A DNA stretch of 64,000 bases from Sphingobacterium wenxiniae (GTDB taxonomy: Bacteria; Bacteroidota; Bacteroidia; Sphingobacteriales; Sphingobacteriaceae): NCBI RefSeq assembly GCF_900116225.1, contig NZ_FOZZ01000004.1, forward strand, positions 186,001 to 250,000, written 5' to 3'. Under the pieces are notes generated by a model. That model saw only the letters and a program-made list of their open reading frames with translations. It did no database searches and had not been told where the DNA came from. Shown in pieces: positions 36,001 to 44,956 of the stretch. The stretch's first letter is position 1. Every line of letters starts with the position of its first letter. A program made the position numbers and the translations under genes.

Positions 36001-36279
36001 TATTCTATTCCTATTACAGCAAATGTGTATAAATCGGATTTCCTTCGTCTGAGAAATATTTCTTTAGGATATACATTGCCGGTTGATTTTACTAGAAAGG
36101 GGCAAATAGATAAAATAAGGATTTATGCGAGCATTCAAAATGCCTTATTATTCACGCCATACAATGGTGCTGATCCGGAAGTAACCAGTACAGGAAATGC
36201 GACAACAACACAAGGATTTGACAAAAACGTAACACCCAACGCCCGTACATTCACTTTTGGACTACAAGCTTCATTTTAA
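33004..36279 (+). CDS. SusC/RagA-type TonB-linked outer-membrane transporter
   Basis: A 1091-residue outer-membrane protein. After the signal region is a carboxypeptidase-regulatory-like domain (VTGKIVDESNNPIDGASIKVKG near 58). Next come the plug signature DEVVVIGYGTVRRSENTGS near 133, RIRGTNSLSLSSYPLIVVDGIP near 195 and SIYGSRAANGVVFITTKSG near 257. A 22-stranded barrel ends in FTFGLQASF with a terminal Phe. It imports oligomers captured by its SusD partner, driven by TonB. Substrate is unknown; the operon partner is an M14 peptidase, so peptides are a reasonable guess. Confidence 0.95.
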   Translation: MKLKPFFRENYSGFLSKRTKTWIFSSFLLGISSVSLPYHVSASDIPVVFSKQQINVTGKIVDESNNPIDGASIKVKGGTNSTSTDVNGNFTISAPPQGTLVITHVSYEAREININNQGSLNIVLKSSGENLDEVVVIGYGTVRRSENTGSIASVKGKDIAEKPTLSFEGALSGQAAGVNMTANVGNVNQAPVFRIRGTNSLSLSSYPLIVVDGIPMYTEDVSVGGNASNNPLASINPADIESIDIAKDAAATSIYGSRAANGVVFITTKSGKRGKAKVNYDAYFGINKAFRLAEVLNAEQYLEIKNEGLQNAGTYNAQTNYYDYSLDINGNRIDTRWYDYIFRTGKVNNHSVNVSGASEATRYFFSAGLTKQDGIIQGNDFDRKNIAYNLDHKVNNWLKVGSKVNYATNKTRAIMSLGTGVNSVASNSNSYRLGFITAPIVAPYNNDGTFNVIGPNVGIMDNAGHLRSTARLGYTNPVLSLLENDDYTGNHFLQGNVSVDINPLPWITFRSIYGINNMESKTYRYFSPETNEGISRNGRADAITASREMTIWTNTLTLTPKIADGHKLDILLGHEEQTTKRDGFGLMRGNQSDDLYRNIQGGFTDLSLSNTENNITENFLVSLFSRFQYNLQDKYFFSGNLRRDQSSVLGTNNKAGTFWGIGGGWDIYKESFYQNGTISQILQNLKLKASYGKVGNLTGIGDFASLSTYAATLYGTTPGLYFASAGNEDLKWETSKKTDVGLSFTVANKFNFELAYYNNRIDGLIFGVPTPSSVGIPNPSSGSRNQILANVGEMYNRGAEFTFNTSPIRNDNFTWNLNFNISHNTNKVLSLTDGVNSLISDAVGGIAGMASITQVGSPIGMIYAIRTDGVDPQTGRRIFIDGDGRQVFFQQIPPPGGYQWEYADGSQARAVNTADDAVPYRATQPKFFGGFSNNFIYKGFDLDMLWTFQLGGYMYNGTQSQLMDYRFQNNHVMILDRWQKPGDITDIPRVQDGDITSWGYSIPITANVYKSDFLRLRNISLGYTLPVDFTRKGQIDKIRIYASIQNALLFTPYNGADPEVTSTGNATTTQGFDKNVTPNARTFTFGLQASF

Positions 36280-36291
36280 ATTCATCGAATC

Positions 36292-37764
36292 ATGAAAAAA
36301 AGATTTTATATTATACCTTTATTATTATTTGTAATCACAAGCTGTGATTACGACGATAAATTAAATCCCGTTCCATCCACACTGGTATCAGAGATTACAG
36401 CCTTTGAAAACGTGGGCAGGATTAACAACCAGGTCAACGGGTTATATGCTACTTTCAAAGGAGGTGGTTTTTGGGGTTCCCAATATATTTATTATTCGGA
36501 ATCCAGAGCAGGAAACTTTGTAGCCACAAATCTAAATCCTACGCGTGGTGGATTATCCTACCAAATGAGCGTAGACGCAAGTACAGGCGATGTAGATAAT
36601 GTATGGACACAAGGTTATCAGATTATTAATGCTTGTAACTTGTTTATAGAAAGATTGGCTATAAACGGCGAAGAACTTTTAGGCGCAAATGTTTATCAAA
36701 ATTATATGGCAGAAGCTCGGTTTCTTCGTGGTATAACCTACTATTATCTGTTGCATTTATATGCTCAGCCTTATCTAAAAGATGATGGTGCAAGCCCGGG
36801 ATTACCATTACGTTTAGAAGCAAATACAGGTTTAAAAGACTATAACATGCCTCGATCTACGGTAAAACAGATTTACGAATTTGTAATACAAGAATTGGAT
36901 TTTGCTGAACAAAATCTACCTAATTCCTATTCCAGCGCTTTGTCAAATACAACCCGTGCGCATAAGAATACGGCTATAGCCATGAAAACGAACGTTTATT
37001 TAGCTATGGGAAATTATGCTGCGGTGATTAGAGAATCGGATAAGTTAGTTCCAAATTCATCGCCTTACAAAGCCACTACAGGCGTTGCAAACCAATTGGA
37101 AAGTAACGTACTAAATGTATTTTCTGCTCCATATACTTCCAATGAATCAATATTTTCGATGCCATTTAGTTCAAATGATGTTCCGGGAACATCGTTAGGA
37201 AATGCTTATTTACCCGATGGTGCAAATGCATCGGGATTGGGTGCAGCTGGTACCGGGGATTACTATTTGTTGGAATCCGGAGTAGTTGCTGATCCGGATT
37301 GGAAAACAACAGATACCCGGCGTAATTTTGTATTTGCTACTCCAGCTGGTACTGCAGCCGGACGTCTATGGTGTGTAAAATACAAAATGGGGACACCATT
37401 TGCCGACTACATACCTGTTATCCGTTATGCACAGGTGATGTTGAATTTAGCAGAAGCATTAGCTCAACAAAATGGTACAGATGCGCGCGCTATACAATTA
37501 CTGAATGCAGTCAGAAACAGATCGGACCAAACGACTACATTTAGTCCTACGACAAAAGCAGAACTATTGGATCTTATTTTTCGTGAACGCAATATTGAAT
37601 TTTTTGGAGAAGGTATTCGTAACATAGATTTAGTAAGACAGCTAAAACCTATTCCTGCAAAATCGCCACGAGGTGGATCTCCGGTACCGGAAGTTAAGCC
37701 AACAGACCCTAATTATATATGGCCTTTGCCTACATCAGAAACACTTTATAATAAAGACTTATGA
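36292..37764 (+). CDS. SusD/RagB-type substrate-binding lipoprotein
   Basis: A 490-residue surface lipoprotein. The signal ends in the lipobox VITSC, with the Cys at residue 18. The body has tetratricopeptide-like helices with FLRGITYYYLLHLYAQPYL near 143. Its C-terminal SusD signature is YAQVMLNLAEALAQQNG near 380 and FFGEGIRNIDLVRQL near 442. It caps the SusC homologue encoded 12 nt upstream. Its TGA stop overlaps the ATG of the M14 peptidase gene, so the three genes are translated as a unit. Ligand is unknown. Confidence 0.95.
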   Translation: MKKRFYIIPLLLFVITSCDYDDKLNPVPSTLVSEITAFENVGRINNQVNGLYATFKGGGFWGSQYIYYSESRAGNFVATNLNPTRGGLSYQMSVDASTGDVDNVWTQGYQIINACNLFIERLAINGEELLGANVYQNYMAEARFLRGITYYYLLHLYAQPYLKDDGASPGLPLRLEANTGLKDYNMPRSTVKQIYEFVIQELDFAEQNLPNSYSSALSNTTRAHKNTAIAMKTNVYLAMGNYAAVIRESDKLVPNSSPYKATTGVANQLESNVLNVFSAPYTSNESIFSMPFSSNDVPGTSLGNAYLPDGANASGLGAAGTGDYYLLESGVVADPDWKTTDTRRNFVFATPAGTAAGRLWCVKYKMGTPFADYIPVIRYAQVMLNLAEALAQQNGTDARAIQLLNAVRNRSDQTTTFSPTTKAELLDLIFRERNIEFFGEGIRNIDLVRQLKPIPAKSPRGGSPVPEVKPTDPNYIWPLPTSETLYNKDL

Positions 37765-40472
37765 AACTAAAAATTGTTAAACACTTATTAATTGCCCTCT
37801 TCATTTCGCAGTTATCCATAGGGCAGGCACAACATATTGTTTCACCTAAAGAACATTTTGGATTCCATATAGGTGATGACTACATGTTGGCGAATTATAA
37901 GCAGATGGAAAGCTATTTTAAAAAAGTAGCTGAACAGTCGGACAGACTTATTATGCAGGATGCCGGGGTGACAGAAGAAGGCCGACAGCAATATCTTCTG
38001 ATTATATCCTCGCCTGAGAATTTGAAGAATATTGAAAAATATCGTTCTATTTCGCAACGCTTAGGACGAGCAGAAAATCTTACGGATGAAGAAGCTAAAG
38101 TATTAGCTAAAGAAGGTAAACCCGTTGTTTGGATTGATGGCGGTATGCACTCCAATGAAACTGTCGGTTCCCATCAATTGATAGAGACTTTTTATCAGCT
38201 GAATAATAGCGATGACGAGGAGATATTAAATTTTTTGGATAAAGTCATTGTTTTAATGTGGCATGTCAATCCAGATGGGCAAGATTTATTAGCTGACTGG
38301 TATATGCAATATCAAGACAAGGAACAACGCAACATGTCTATACCAAGGTTGTACCAAAAATATGTAGGACATGACAATAACCGCGACTTTTTCATGTTCA
38401 ATATGGTAGAAGCAACCAATATGGCGAAAATACTTTATGTAGATTGGTTGCCACAGATTATGTACAATCACCACCAGACTTCTCCCGATGGTACGATCGT
38501 AGCAGGACCGCCATATCGTGATCCTTTTAATCATATTTTTGATCCGTTATTAGTGACCGGAATTGATGGTGTAGGTTTTGCCATGATTAACCGACTGAAT
38601 AAAGAAGGTAAACCAGGATATGTGCGTATGGATCAGTCTACATTTTCCACATGGTGGAACGGCGGAGCACGTACTGCACCTTATTTCCGAAATATGGTTG
38701 GTATATTAACCGAAACCTTTGGTAGCCCAACACCTATGGAAGTTCCCGTTGTCACAGAACGCTTAATTCCTAAAAATGGATTACCAAATCCGATTGCCCC
38801 ACAAAAATGGCATTTCAAGCAGTCTATTGATTATTCAGTTTCGATGAACTATGCCATATTGGATTATGCAGCACGAAATGGAGACGAATTGCTGTACAAT
38901 TTCTACCAGATGGGTAAGAATTCTATAGAGAAAGGAAACAAAGATACCTGGACAATGTATCCGAAGTTTGCTGAGCAATTAGAGAAAACCTATGATGAGG
39001 CTGTTAAAAGTGGACAAGAAGAAAAGAAAGAAGCCACTGGTTATTATCGTTCGAAAATTATTCCTACCAAATACTATGATGCTGTTTATAAAAATCCGGA
39101 TAACCGTGATCCTCGGGCATATATCATCTCTGCAGACCAAGCGGATTTCGCCACCGCTATCAAATTCGTAAATACATTGATAAAAGGCGGTATATATGTT
39201 TACCAAAGCAAAGAAGATTTCAGCTACGGGGGTAAGCATTACCCAAAAAACACAATTGTAGTAAAGACTAATCAAGCTTTTCGTCCACAAATAATAGATA
39301 TGTTTGAGCCACAGGACCACCCACATGATGTTCAGTATCCAGGCGGACCTCCGGTTCGTCCTTATGATGCAGCTGGCTGGACATTAGCAATGCAAATGGG
39401 TGTCAGCTATGATCGTATTTTTGAAGACTTAAATATTCCTTTGGAAAGAACAGACTATGGGATATTGCTTCATGCCCCTACTAATTCAGTTGAGGTTAGT
39501 AAAGTCGGGTACGCTATCAATGGCAAGGCAAATGATACTTTTATTGCGGTAAACAGATTATTGAAAAAAGGTGTTAAAGTATCTCGGGACGAGGAAACAC
39601 AAAATTTCTATGTCGATGCCAAAGGCAAAGCGGTATTGGATGAAATGGCAGCTAAATATGGCTTGACAGTAACATCATTAACACAAAAACCTTCAACGCT
39701 AACCCCTATTAATTCCTTGAAAATAGGTTTATTCGACCATTATGGAGGCTCTATGCCATCCGGATGGGTTCGTTGGATCTTAGAACAATATGAATACGAT
39801 TATGAACTATTCTATCCACAAGACGTAGACAGTAAAAACATAGCTAAATACGATGTATTGCTGTTTATCGGACCGGGAATCCCTGTCGGGGACAAACCAG
39901 GTATTACAAGATGGGGTAAAGAGCTTGAAAAGGAACTGGTACCTAAAGAATATCAACCTTGGATGGGTTCAATAACAAAAGAAACATCTGTTCCTATCTT
40001 AGAAGAGTATGTAAAAAATGGTGGCAGAATAGTAACAGTCGGTTCTTCCAGTGGGTGGGTATATGATCTGGGTATAAACGTAACCAACCCATTGATGGAG
40101 GAAAACAAAGATGGAAAATTAGCGGAAATATCCAGTGCTAAATATTTCGTGCCAACCAGTATTTTATCAGCTGAGATTGATACGGAAAAAGCAGAAAATT
40201 ACGGCATGGCTAAAGAAGCTAAAATCGTTTTCAACAACAGTCCGGTATTTCAATTCCAATCGACTGACAAGCTTTACTCCTTAGGTAAATTCACAACCGA
40301 CAAACCTTTGTTAAGTGGCTGGGCACACGGTCAGGAATATTTAAAAGATACGCATTTAGGTGTCGTAGCTTTATTAGGAAAAGGTAAAGTGGTAGCTATT
40401 GGTCCGGAAATTACAAACAGGGCACAATCCCACGGAACATTTAAAATGCTATTTAATCAGCTTTATAAATAG
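37761..40472 (+). CDS. Secreted M14-family zinc carboxypeptidase
   Basis: A 903-residue protein with a signal peptide (MKLKIVKHLLIALFISQLSIGQAQ). The catalytic domain (about 50-370) has the zinc motif GGMHSNETVGSHQLIE near 130 (His and Glu ligands), NPDGQDLLADWY near 173, QIMYNHHQTSPDG near 230 with the third ligand His, and the catalytic Glu in GILTETFGSPTPME near 323. A long C-terminal region has no hallmark I know. Its start overlaps the susD stop by 4 nt, so the peptidase probably trims what the SusCD pair imports. The final TAA is followed by a strong terminator. Confidence 0.9.
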   Translation: MKLKIVKHLLIALFISQLSIGQAQHIVSPKEHFGFHIGDDYMLANYKQMESYFKKVAEQSDRLIMQDAGVTEEGRQQYLLIISSPENLKNIEKYRSISQRLGRAENLTDEEAKVLAKEGKPVVWIDGGMHSNETVGSHQLIETFYQLNNSDDEEILNFLDKVIVLMWHVNPDGQDLLADWYMQYQDKEQRNMSIPRLYQKYVGHDNNRDFFMFNMVEATNMAKILYVDWLPQIMYNHHQTSPDGTIVAGPPYRDPFNHIFDPLLVTGIDGVGFAMINRLNKEGKPGYVRMDQSTFSTWWNGGARTAPYFRNMVGILTETFGSPTPMEVPVVTERLIPKNGLPNPIAPQKWHFKQSIDYSVSMNYAILDYAARNGDELLYNFYQMGKNSIEKGNKDTWTMYPKFAEQLEKTYDEAVKSGQEEKKEATGYYRSKIIPTKYYDAVYKNPDNRDPRAYIISADQADFATAIKFVNTLIKGGIYVYQSKEDFSYGGKHYPKNTIVVKTNQAFRPQIIDMFEPQDHPHDVQYPGGPPVRPYDAAGWTLAMQMGVSYDRIFEDLNIPLERTDYGILLHAPTNSVEVSKVGYAINGKANDTFIAVNRLLKKGVKVSRDEETQNFYVDAKGKAVLDEMAAKYGLTVTSLTQKPSTLTPINSLKIGLFDHYGGSMPSGWVRWILEQYEYDYELFYPQDVDSKNIAKYDVLLFIGPGIPVGDKPGITRWGKELEKELVPKEYQPWMGSITKETSVPILEEYVKNGGRIVTVGSSSGWVYDLGINVTNPLMEENKDGKLAEISSAKYFVPTSILSAEIDTEKAENYGMAKEAKIVFNNSPVFQFQSTDKLYSLGKFTTDKPLLSGWAHGQEYLKDTHLGVVALLGKGKVVAIGPEITNRAQSHGTFKMLFNQLYK

Positions 40473-40489
40473 TCATTAAATCATATTAA

Positions 40490-40518
40490 AGCATCAGGTT
40501 TTTGAAAAACCTGATGCT
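40490..40518. terminator. Bidirectional terminator between M14 peptidase and thiL
   Basis: AGCATCAGGTTTTT (40490-40503) pairs with AAAAACCTGATGCT (40505-40518), separated by one G, so the real loop is a few bases. It lies between convergent gene ends. Confidence 0.75.
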
Positions 40519-40525
40519 CTAATGT

Positions 40526-41566
40526 TTATCTTTTAAAAGCATTCCATCCTTGTGCAGTAATAGGATGCACATTTCCGGATTTAGAAATCATTTCACAACC
40601 CGCAGCTTCTTCCGTAATGTAACCGATAATGGTAATATCCAACTGGTTCTTTATTTTATCGTATTGATCTTGCGGAACAGTGAATAACAATTCATAATCT
40701 TCACCACCGTTTAATGCACAAACTGTCGGATCCAAACCAAATTCACGAGCAGTTTCATAAGTCATCGGGTCGATAGGTATTTTATCCTCATAGAGCTTAC
40801 AACCTACTTTTGAAGCTTTACAGATATGCAATGTCTCTGAAGCCAGGCCATCTGAAACATCAATCATTGCATTTGGTTGTATGCCATAGGTTCCAAACAA
40901 TTCAACAACATCTTTTCGGGCTTCAGGTTTTAACTGTCTTTCTACAATATAATCCTTTCCTTCCAAATCAGGTTGAATCTGCGGGTTTTCCAGAAAAATC
41001 TGCTTTTCGCGTTCCAAAAGTTGTAATCCTACATAAGCACCACCTAAGTCACCGCTTACACATAACAAATCTCCTTCTTTTGCAGAAGAACGATAAGCTA
41101 TTTTAGCTGCATAAGCATAACCTATACTGGTCACCGAAATAACCAAACCTTGTGCAGAAGCGGAAGTATCTCCTCCGATAAGGTCTACATTATATTTTTT
41201 ACAGGCAATCAATGCTCCTTCATATATTTCTTCTACCGCTTCCAATGGAAATTTAGAAGACAAACCAATGGAGAACGTAATCTGCGATGCTATTCCATTC
41301 ATCGCATATATATCACTCAGATTAACCTGCACTGCTTTATAACCCAAGTGCTTTAAAGGTACATAACGAAGGTCGAAATGGATTCCCTCCAAAAGCAAAT
41401 CTGTAGATATCAATGTTTTCTTATCCGAAAAATCCAATACTGCAGCATCGTCACCAATACCTTTTACCGTTGATGGTTCCGTAAGCTCAACTGCTTTAGT
41501 CAGATAATCTATCAAACCAAATTCACCAAGTTCTTGTATGTTTGTTTTATCGCTGTTTTCGAACAT
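40526..41566 (-). CDS. thiL: Thiamine-monophosphate kinase
   Basis: A 346-residue kinase that turns thiamine monophosphate into the diphosphate cofactor. VKGIGDDAAVLDFSDKKTLISTDLLLEGIHFDL near 35 holds the metal-binding Asp residues, and NLSDIYAMNGIASQI near 82 and LIGGDTSASAQG near 129 are ThiL landmarks. GLASETLHICKASKVG and ALNGGEDYELLFTVPQ continue the family pattern. It is a single-gene minus-strand unit in a region that also carries a thiamine-diphosphate enzyme, Dxs. Identification is firm. Confidence 0.95.
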   Translation of the reverse strand: MFENSDKTNIQELGEFGLIDYLTKAVELTEPSTVKGIGDDAAVLDFSDKKTLISTDLLLEGIHFDLRYVPLKHLGYKAVQVNLSDIYAMNGIASQITFSIGLSSKFPLEAVEEIYEGALIACKKYNVDLIGGDTSASAQGLVISVTSIGYAYAAKIAYRSSAKEGDLLCVSGDLGGAYVGLQLLEREKQIFLENPQIQPDLEGKDYIVERQLKPEARKDVVELFGTYGIQPNAMIDVSDGLASETLHICKASKVGCKLYEDKIPIDPMTYETAREFGLDPTVCALNGGEDYELLFTVPQDQYDKIKNQLDITIIGYITEEAAGCEMISKSGNVHPITAQGWNAFKR

Positions 41567-41696
41567 GTTATTTTAGTATTGCGTATTGAGATATGAGTAT
41601 TGAGATAACTTTTCCCTAATACAGATATCTGTGATTTTTATTTTTAAATACTAATTGTTTATATACGTATTCATTTATTTTATATATCAATATTTA

Positions 41697-41830
41697 GTAC
41701 ATGACAAAACTGAATAAGTCATAAAAAACGCGTCATTGCGAGGAAGTATGACGAAGCAATCTGCATTTTTAATGTCATCAGATTGCTTCGTTCCCTCGCA
41801 ATGACGATGACATTATTTTTTGTCATGTAC
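41697..41830. repeat. 134-bp palindromic interspersed element
   Basis: Nested inverted repeats. The outer 13-bp pair is GTACATGACAAAA (41697-41709) with its complement at 41818-41830. The middle pair CGTCATTGCGAG/CTCGCAATGACG (41731-41742, 41795-41806) is shared with 10771-10858. The inner pair is ACGAAGCAATCTG (41751-41763) with its complement at 41779-41791. The whole can fold into one long stem. It sits between nadA and thiL and resembles a small transposon-like or REP element without coding capacity. Confidence 0.8.
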
Positions 41831-41850
41831 CGTAATATCAATACTATATC

Positions 41851-42849
41851 TTACAATCCCAGCTTCTCGGAGATTTCCAGCATCCGCTCGATAGGTTTTC
41901 TTGCACGTTCCACAACATCCATTGGTAAATCTACCTCTGGTAGCTCATAGTACAAGCAATTATAAAGCTTTTCCAGTGTATTTAGCTTCATATGTGGACA
42001 ATCATTACAAGCACACACATTATTCGGTGGTGCAGGAATAAAAGTCTTCGTAGGACTTGCTTTTTGCATTTGGTGCAAGATACCTGATTCTGTTGCGACT
42101 ATATATTGTTGTGCATCGTCTTCAATCGTAAATTTCAACATACCGGAAGTAGAGCCGATATAATCCGCTTGTGCCAGAATATGGTCCTCACATTCCGGAT
42201 GCGCTATAAATTTCGCCTCTGGAAACTGTGCACGTAAATCCGAAATCTTATCCTGGGAGAAGATTTCATGTACCATACACGCACCGTTCCATAACACCAA
42301 ATCACGACCGGTTTTCTTCTTCACATAATCCCCTAAGTTCCGGTCAGGTCCAAAGATTATTTTTTGATCTTCGGGAAGGCTTTCCACAATCTGCACAGCA
42401 TTGCTGGACGTACAGACGATGTCCGACAGCGCTTTTAACTCAGCTGTACAGTTCACATAAGTGATTACTACATGATCGGGATATTGTTCTTTGAATTTAG
42501 CAAAAAGATGCGGAGGACAACTATCCGACAACGAACATCCTGCTTTTAAGTCTGGTAGCAACACTTTTTTGGAAGGAGATAGGATTTTTGCTGTTTCTGC
42601 CATAAAATGCACACCGGCAAATACAATCACATCAGCATCCGTTTTAGCGGCCTGCTGCGAAAGACCTAAACTATCTCCAATATAATCTGCAATATCCTGT
42701 ATTTCAGATTCTTGATAATAATGTGCTAAGATAACAGCATTTTTCTCTTTCTTAAGTCGCTGTATCTCAGCAATAATATTTATCGTAGGATCTATCGGTT
42801 CATCGATATAGCCCTTGGCCTCTAAATCCCTTGCAAAAGTCGTATTCAT
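41851..42849 (-). CDS. nadA: Quinolinate synthase A
   Basis: A 332-residue iron-sulfur enzyme. [33 protein letters not shown] is its N-terminal signature. Cluster-binding Cys residues are in [11 protein letters not shown] near 104, [11 protein letters not shown] near 195 and [10 protein letters not shown] near 283. It condenses iminoaspartate from NadB with dihydroxyacetone phosphate to quinolinate, the first pyridine of NAD synthesis. It diverges from nadB across the 492-bp origin-like spacer, so both genes run away from it. Confidence 0.97.
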   Translation of the reverse strand: MNTTFARDLEAKGYIDEPIDPTINIIAEIQRLKKEKNAVILAHYYQESEIQDIADYIGDSLGLSQQAAKTDADVIVFAGVHFMAETAKILSPSKKVLLPDLKAGCSLSDSCPPHLFAKFKEQYPDHVVITYVNCTAELKALSDIVCTSSNAVQIVESLPEDQKIIFGPDRNLGDYVKKKTGRDLVLWNGACMVHEIFSQDKISDLRAQFPEAKFIAHPECEDHILAQADYIGSTSGMLKFTIEDDAQQYIVATESGILHQMQKASPTKTFIPAPPNNVCACNDCPHMKLNTLEKLYNCLYYELPEVDLPMDVVERARKPIERMLEISEKLGL

Positions 42850-42959
42850 CTGTTCTCTTCTCGTTTAGCTTTCTTTTGTTTAGAATATCTAACACTACAA
42901 AGGTAAACAAAGAAAATCAAACGAAATCCACATTCCCTTTTTTCAATAAATGATAATGT

Positions 42960-43340
42960 TTTTTTAAAGAAAGAATCTTATTGTTTATTAGCCTGTGGAA
43001 AATGGGGAGAAGTGATTGAATTTTTATTTGGAATAGCACTTATTCCTATGTTATCCACAATTTATTCACAGTTTATTTAAGATTATATATTGATTTTCAG
43101 TTCTGTAATTTTTTATGGGTTTTATTTTCCATAATTTTTTGTTGAATGTTTGTTGTTCATAATTTGTTAATATTAGGTTGACTTTTCCTTAATTTTTGGA
43201 CAGGAAATGTGTGAATAGATGTTCATTTGTGGAAAGTTTACAAGTTTTCATTTTTAATCCACGTATTATGTACATGTTTTCCACATATTTTGTTAATTTG
43301 TTTTCGATAATCAAGAAATAAGGTATTAGGTTTTACACTT
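42960..43340. other. Candidate chromosomal origin (oriC): cluster of DnaA boxes
   Basis: In a 492-bp, very AT-rich gene-free spacer between nadA (left, minus) and nadB (right, plus) there are at least seven 9-mers like the DnaA box TTATCCACA. They are TTATCCACA at 43051 (exact), TTATTCACA at 43062, TGTGGAAAA at 42994, TGTGAATAG at 43210, TGTGGAAAG at 43228, TAATCCACG at 43255 and TTTTCCACA at 43277. AT tracts between the boxes could be the unwinding element. A parS pair lies 6 kb away, next to mnmG (gidA), a common origin neighbour. dnaA itself is 24 kb away. Confidence 0.6.
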
Positions 43341-43341
43341 T

Positions 43342-44934
43342 ATGGCACAAAGACAGGTAGATTTTCTGGTAATAGGGTCTGGAATTGCAGGATTAAGTTT
43401 TGCATTAAAGGCTGCGGAATTAGGTAAAGTATTGATAGTCACTAAATCCAATGAAGACGAATCTAATACCAAATATGCCCAGGGTGGTGTAGCTGCGGTT
43501 GTGGATAAGTCAGATAGCTTTGAAAAGCATATTGCTGATACACAGACAGCTGGTGATGGTTTATGCCATAATATTATTGTGGAAAACGTTGTTAGGGAAG
43601 CACCGGAAAGGATTAAAGAGCTTATAGATTATGGAACCAATTTCGACAAGGTCGATGGTGAGCATTATGATCTTGCCCGGGAAGGAGGACATTCGAACCA
43701 TCGTATCCTTCATTATAAAGATATTACCGGTTACGAGATAGAACGCGCACTTTTGGAGAAAGTACATCAACATCCCAATATAGAGATACTAACACATTAC
43801 TTTGCTGTCGATTTAATTACCCAACACCATCAAGGTGTCCATGTAGATAAAAGTACAAAGGATATAAAATGTTATGGTATTTATGCCTTGAATACACGTA
43901 CGAATAGTATTGAAACTTTTTTGAGTAAAGTAACCTTAATGGCTTCCGGTGGAGCTGGTCATGTATATGGCAGTACGACAAATCCTACTATTGCTACCGG
44001 TGATGGTATAGCTATGGTATATCGTGCTAAGGGAAAAGTTCGCAATATGGAATTTATACAATTCCATCCGACATCACTCTATAATCCAAAAGAATCCCCA
44101 GCTTTTTTAATTTCAGAAGCGGTTCGTGGTTTTGGCGGTATTTTACGTAGGGTAAATGGGGATTCTTTTATGGAGGAATATGACGAACGGGCTTCTTTGG
44201 CACCCAGAGATATCGTTGCTAGGGCGATTGATAATGAAATGAAACGTTCGGGTCTTGATTTTGTCTATCTAGATATCACACACCGAAAAAGAGCAGAGAT
44301 TATAGCGCATTTTCCAAATATTTATGAAAAATGTTTGTCTATAGGTTTGGACATGACGAAGGATTATATTCCTGTTACTCCGGCTGCTCATTATTTATGT
44401 GGGGGTATTTTGGTCGATGAGTGGGGAAGGACATCCATTAATAACCTGTATGCTTGCGGAGAATGTTCGTCTACAGGATTACATGGTGCTAATCGATTGG
44501 CTTCTAATTCTTTGTTGGAAGCTGTAGTATATGCCCATCGTATTTTTGAACATGCAGCAGATACTTTGTCATCCGTGGAATATGCTAGCGATATTCCCAC
44601 CTGGGATGAATCCAAGGTACAGTTGATGAATGAAGAGATTTTAGTAACTCATAATCTACGTGAAACACAAAAACTAATGAGTGATTACGTAGGTATTGTA
44701 CGTTCTGATTTTCGTTTGGATAGGGCAATGAGAAGACTTGGATTTTTATATGAAGAGACTGAAGACTTTTATAAGAATACAAAGCTTTCTGTGAAGCTCT
44801 GTGAGTTAAGAAACGTTATTCAAGTAGCTTATCTCATTGTAAAATCTGCTATGCAACGTAAAGAAAGCCGGGGATTACATTATACAACTGATTTTCCATC
44901 TAAGTCGGAAAGATTAATAGATACTGTTTTATAA
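43342..44934 (+). CDS. nadB: L-aspartate oxidase
   Basis: A 530-residue flavoprotein. The FAD-binding GSGIAGLSFALKAAELG is at residues 12-28, then KYAQGGVAAVVD near 46 and the catalytic-domain REGGHSNHRILHYKD near 112. FHPTSLYNPKESPAFLISEAVRGFGG and PAAHYLCGGILVDEWGRTSINNLYACGECSSTGLHGANRLASNSLLE are the NadB signature. It oxidises aspartate to iminoaspartate for NadA. It diverges from nadA, with the box-rich spacer between. The gamma carbonic anhydrase gene follows by 22 bp. Confidence 0.96.
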   Translation: MAQRQVDFLVIGSGIAGLSFALKAAELGKVLIVTKSNEDESNTKYAQGGVAAVVDKSDSFEKHIADTQTAGDGLCHNIIVENVVREAPERIKELIDYGTNFDKVDGEHYDLAREGGHSNHRILHYKDITGYEIERALLEKVHQHPNIEILTHYFAVDLITQHHQGVHVDKSTKDIKCYGIYALNTRTNSIETFLSKVTLMASGGAGHVYGSTTNPTIATGDGIAMVYRAKGKVRNMEFIQFHPTSLYNPKESPAFLISEAVRGFGGILRRVNGDSFMEEYDERASLAPRDIVARAIDNEMKRSGLDFVYLDITHRKRAEIIAHFPNIYEKCLSIGLDMTKDYIPVTPAAHYLCGGILVDEWGRTSINNLYACGECSSTGLHGANRLASNSLLEAVVYAHRIFEHAADTLSSVEYASDIPTWDESKVQLMNEEILVTHNLRETQKLMSDYVGIVRSDFRLDRAMRRLGFLYEETEDFYKNTKLSVKLCELRNVIQVAYLIVKSAMQRKESRGLHYTTDFPSKSERLIDTVL

Positions 44935-44956
44935 TTTATTCCCAAATCTATATAAA

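Noticed and set aside
44656..44667. Third parS site (CTACGTGAAACA)
   Set aside because: Only the right half matches and it lies inside nadB; the left half of the palindrome is absent.
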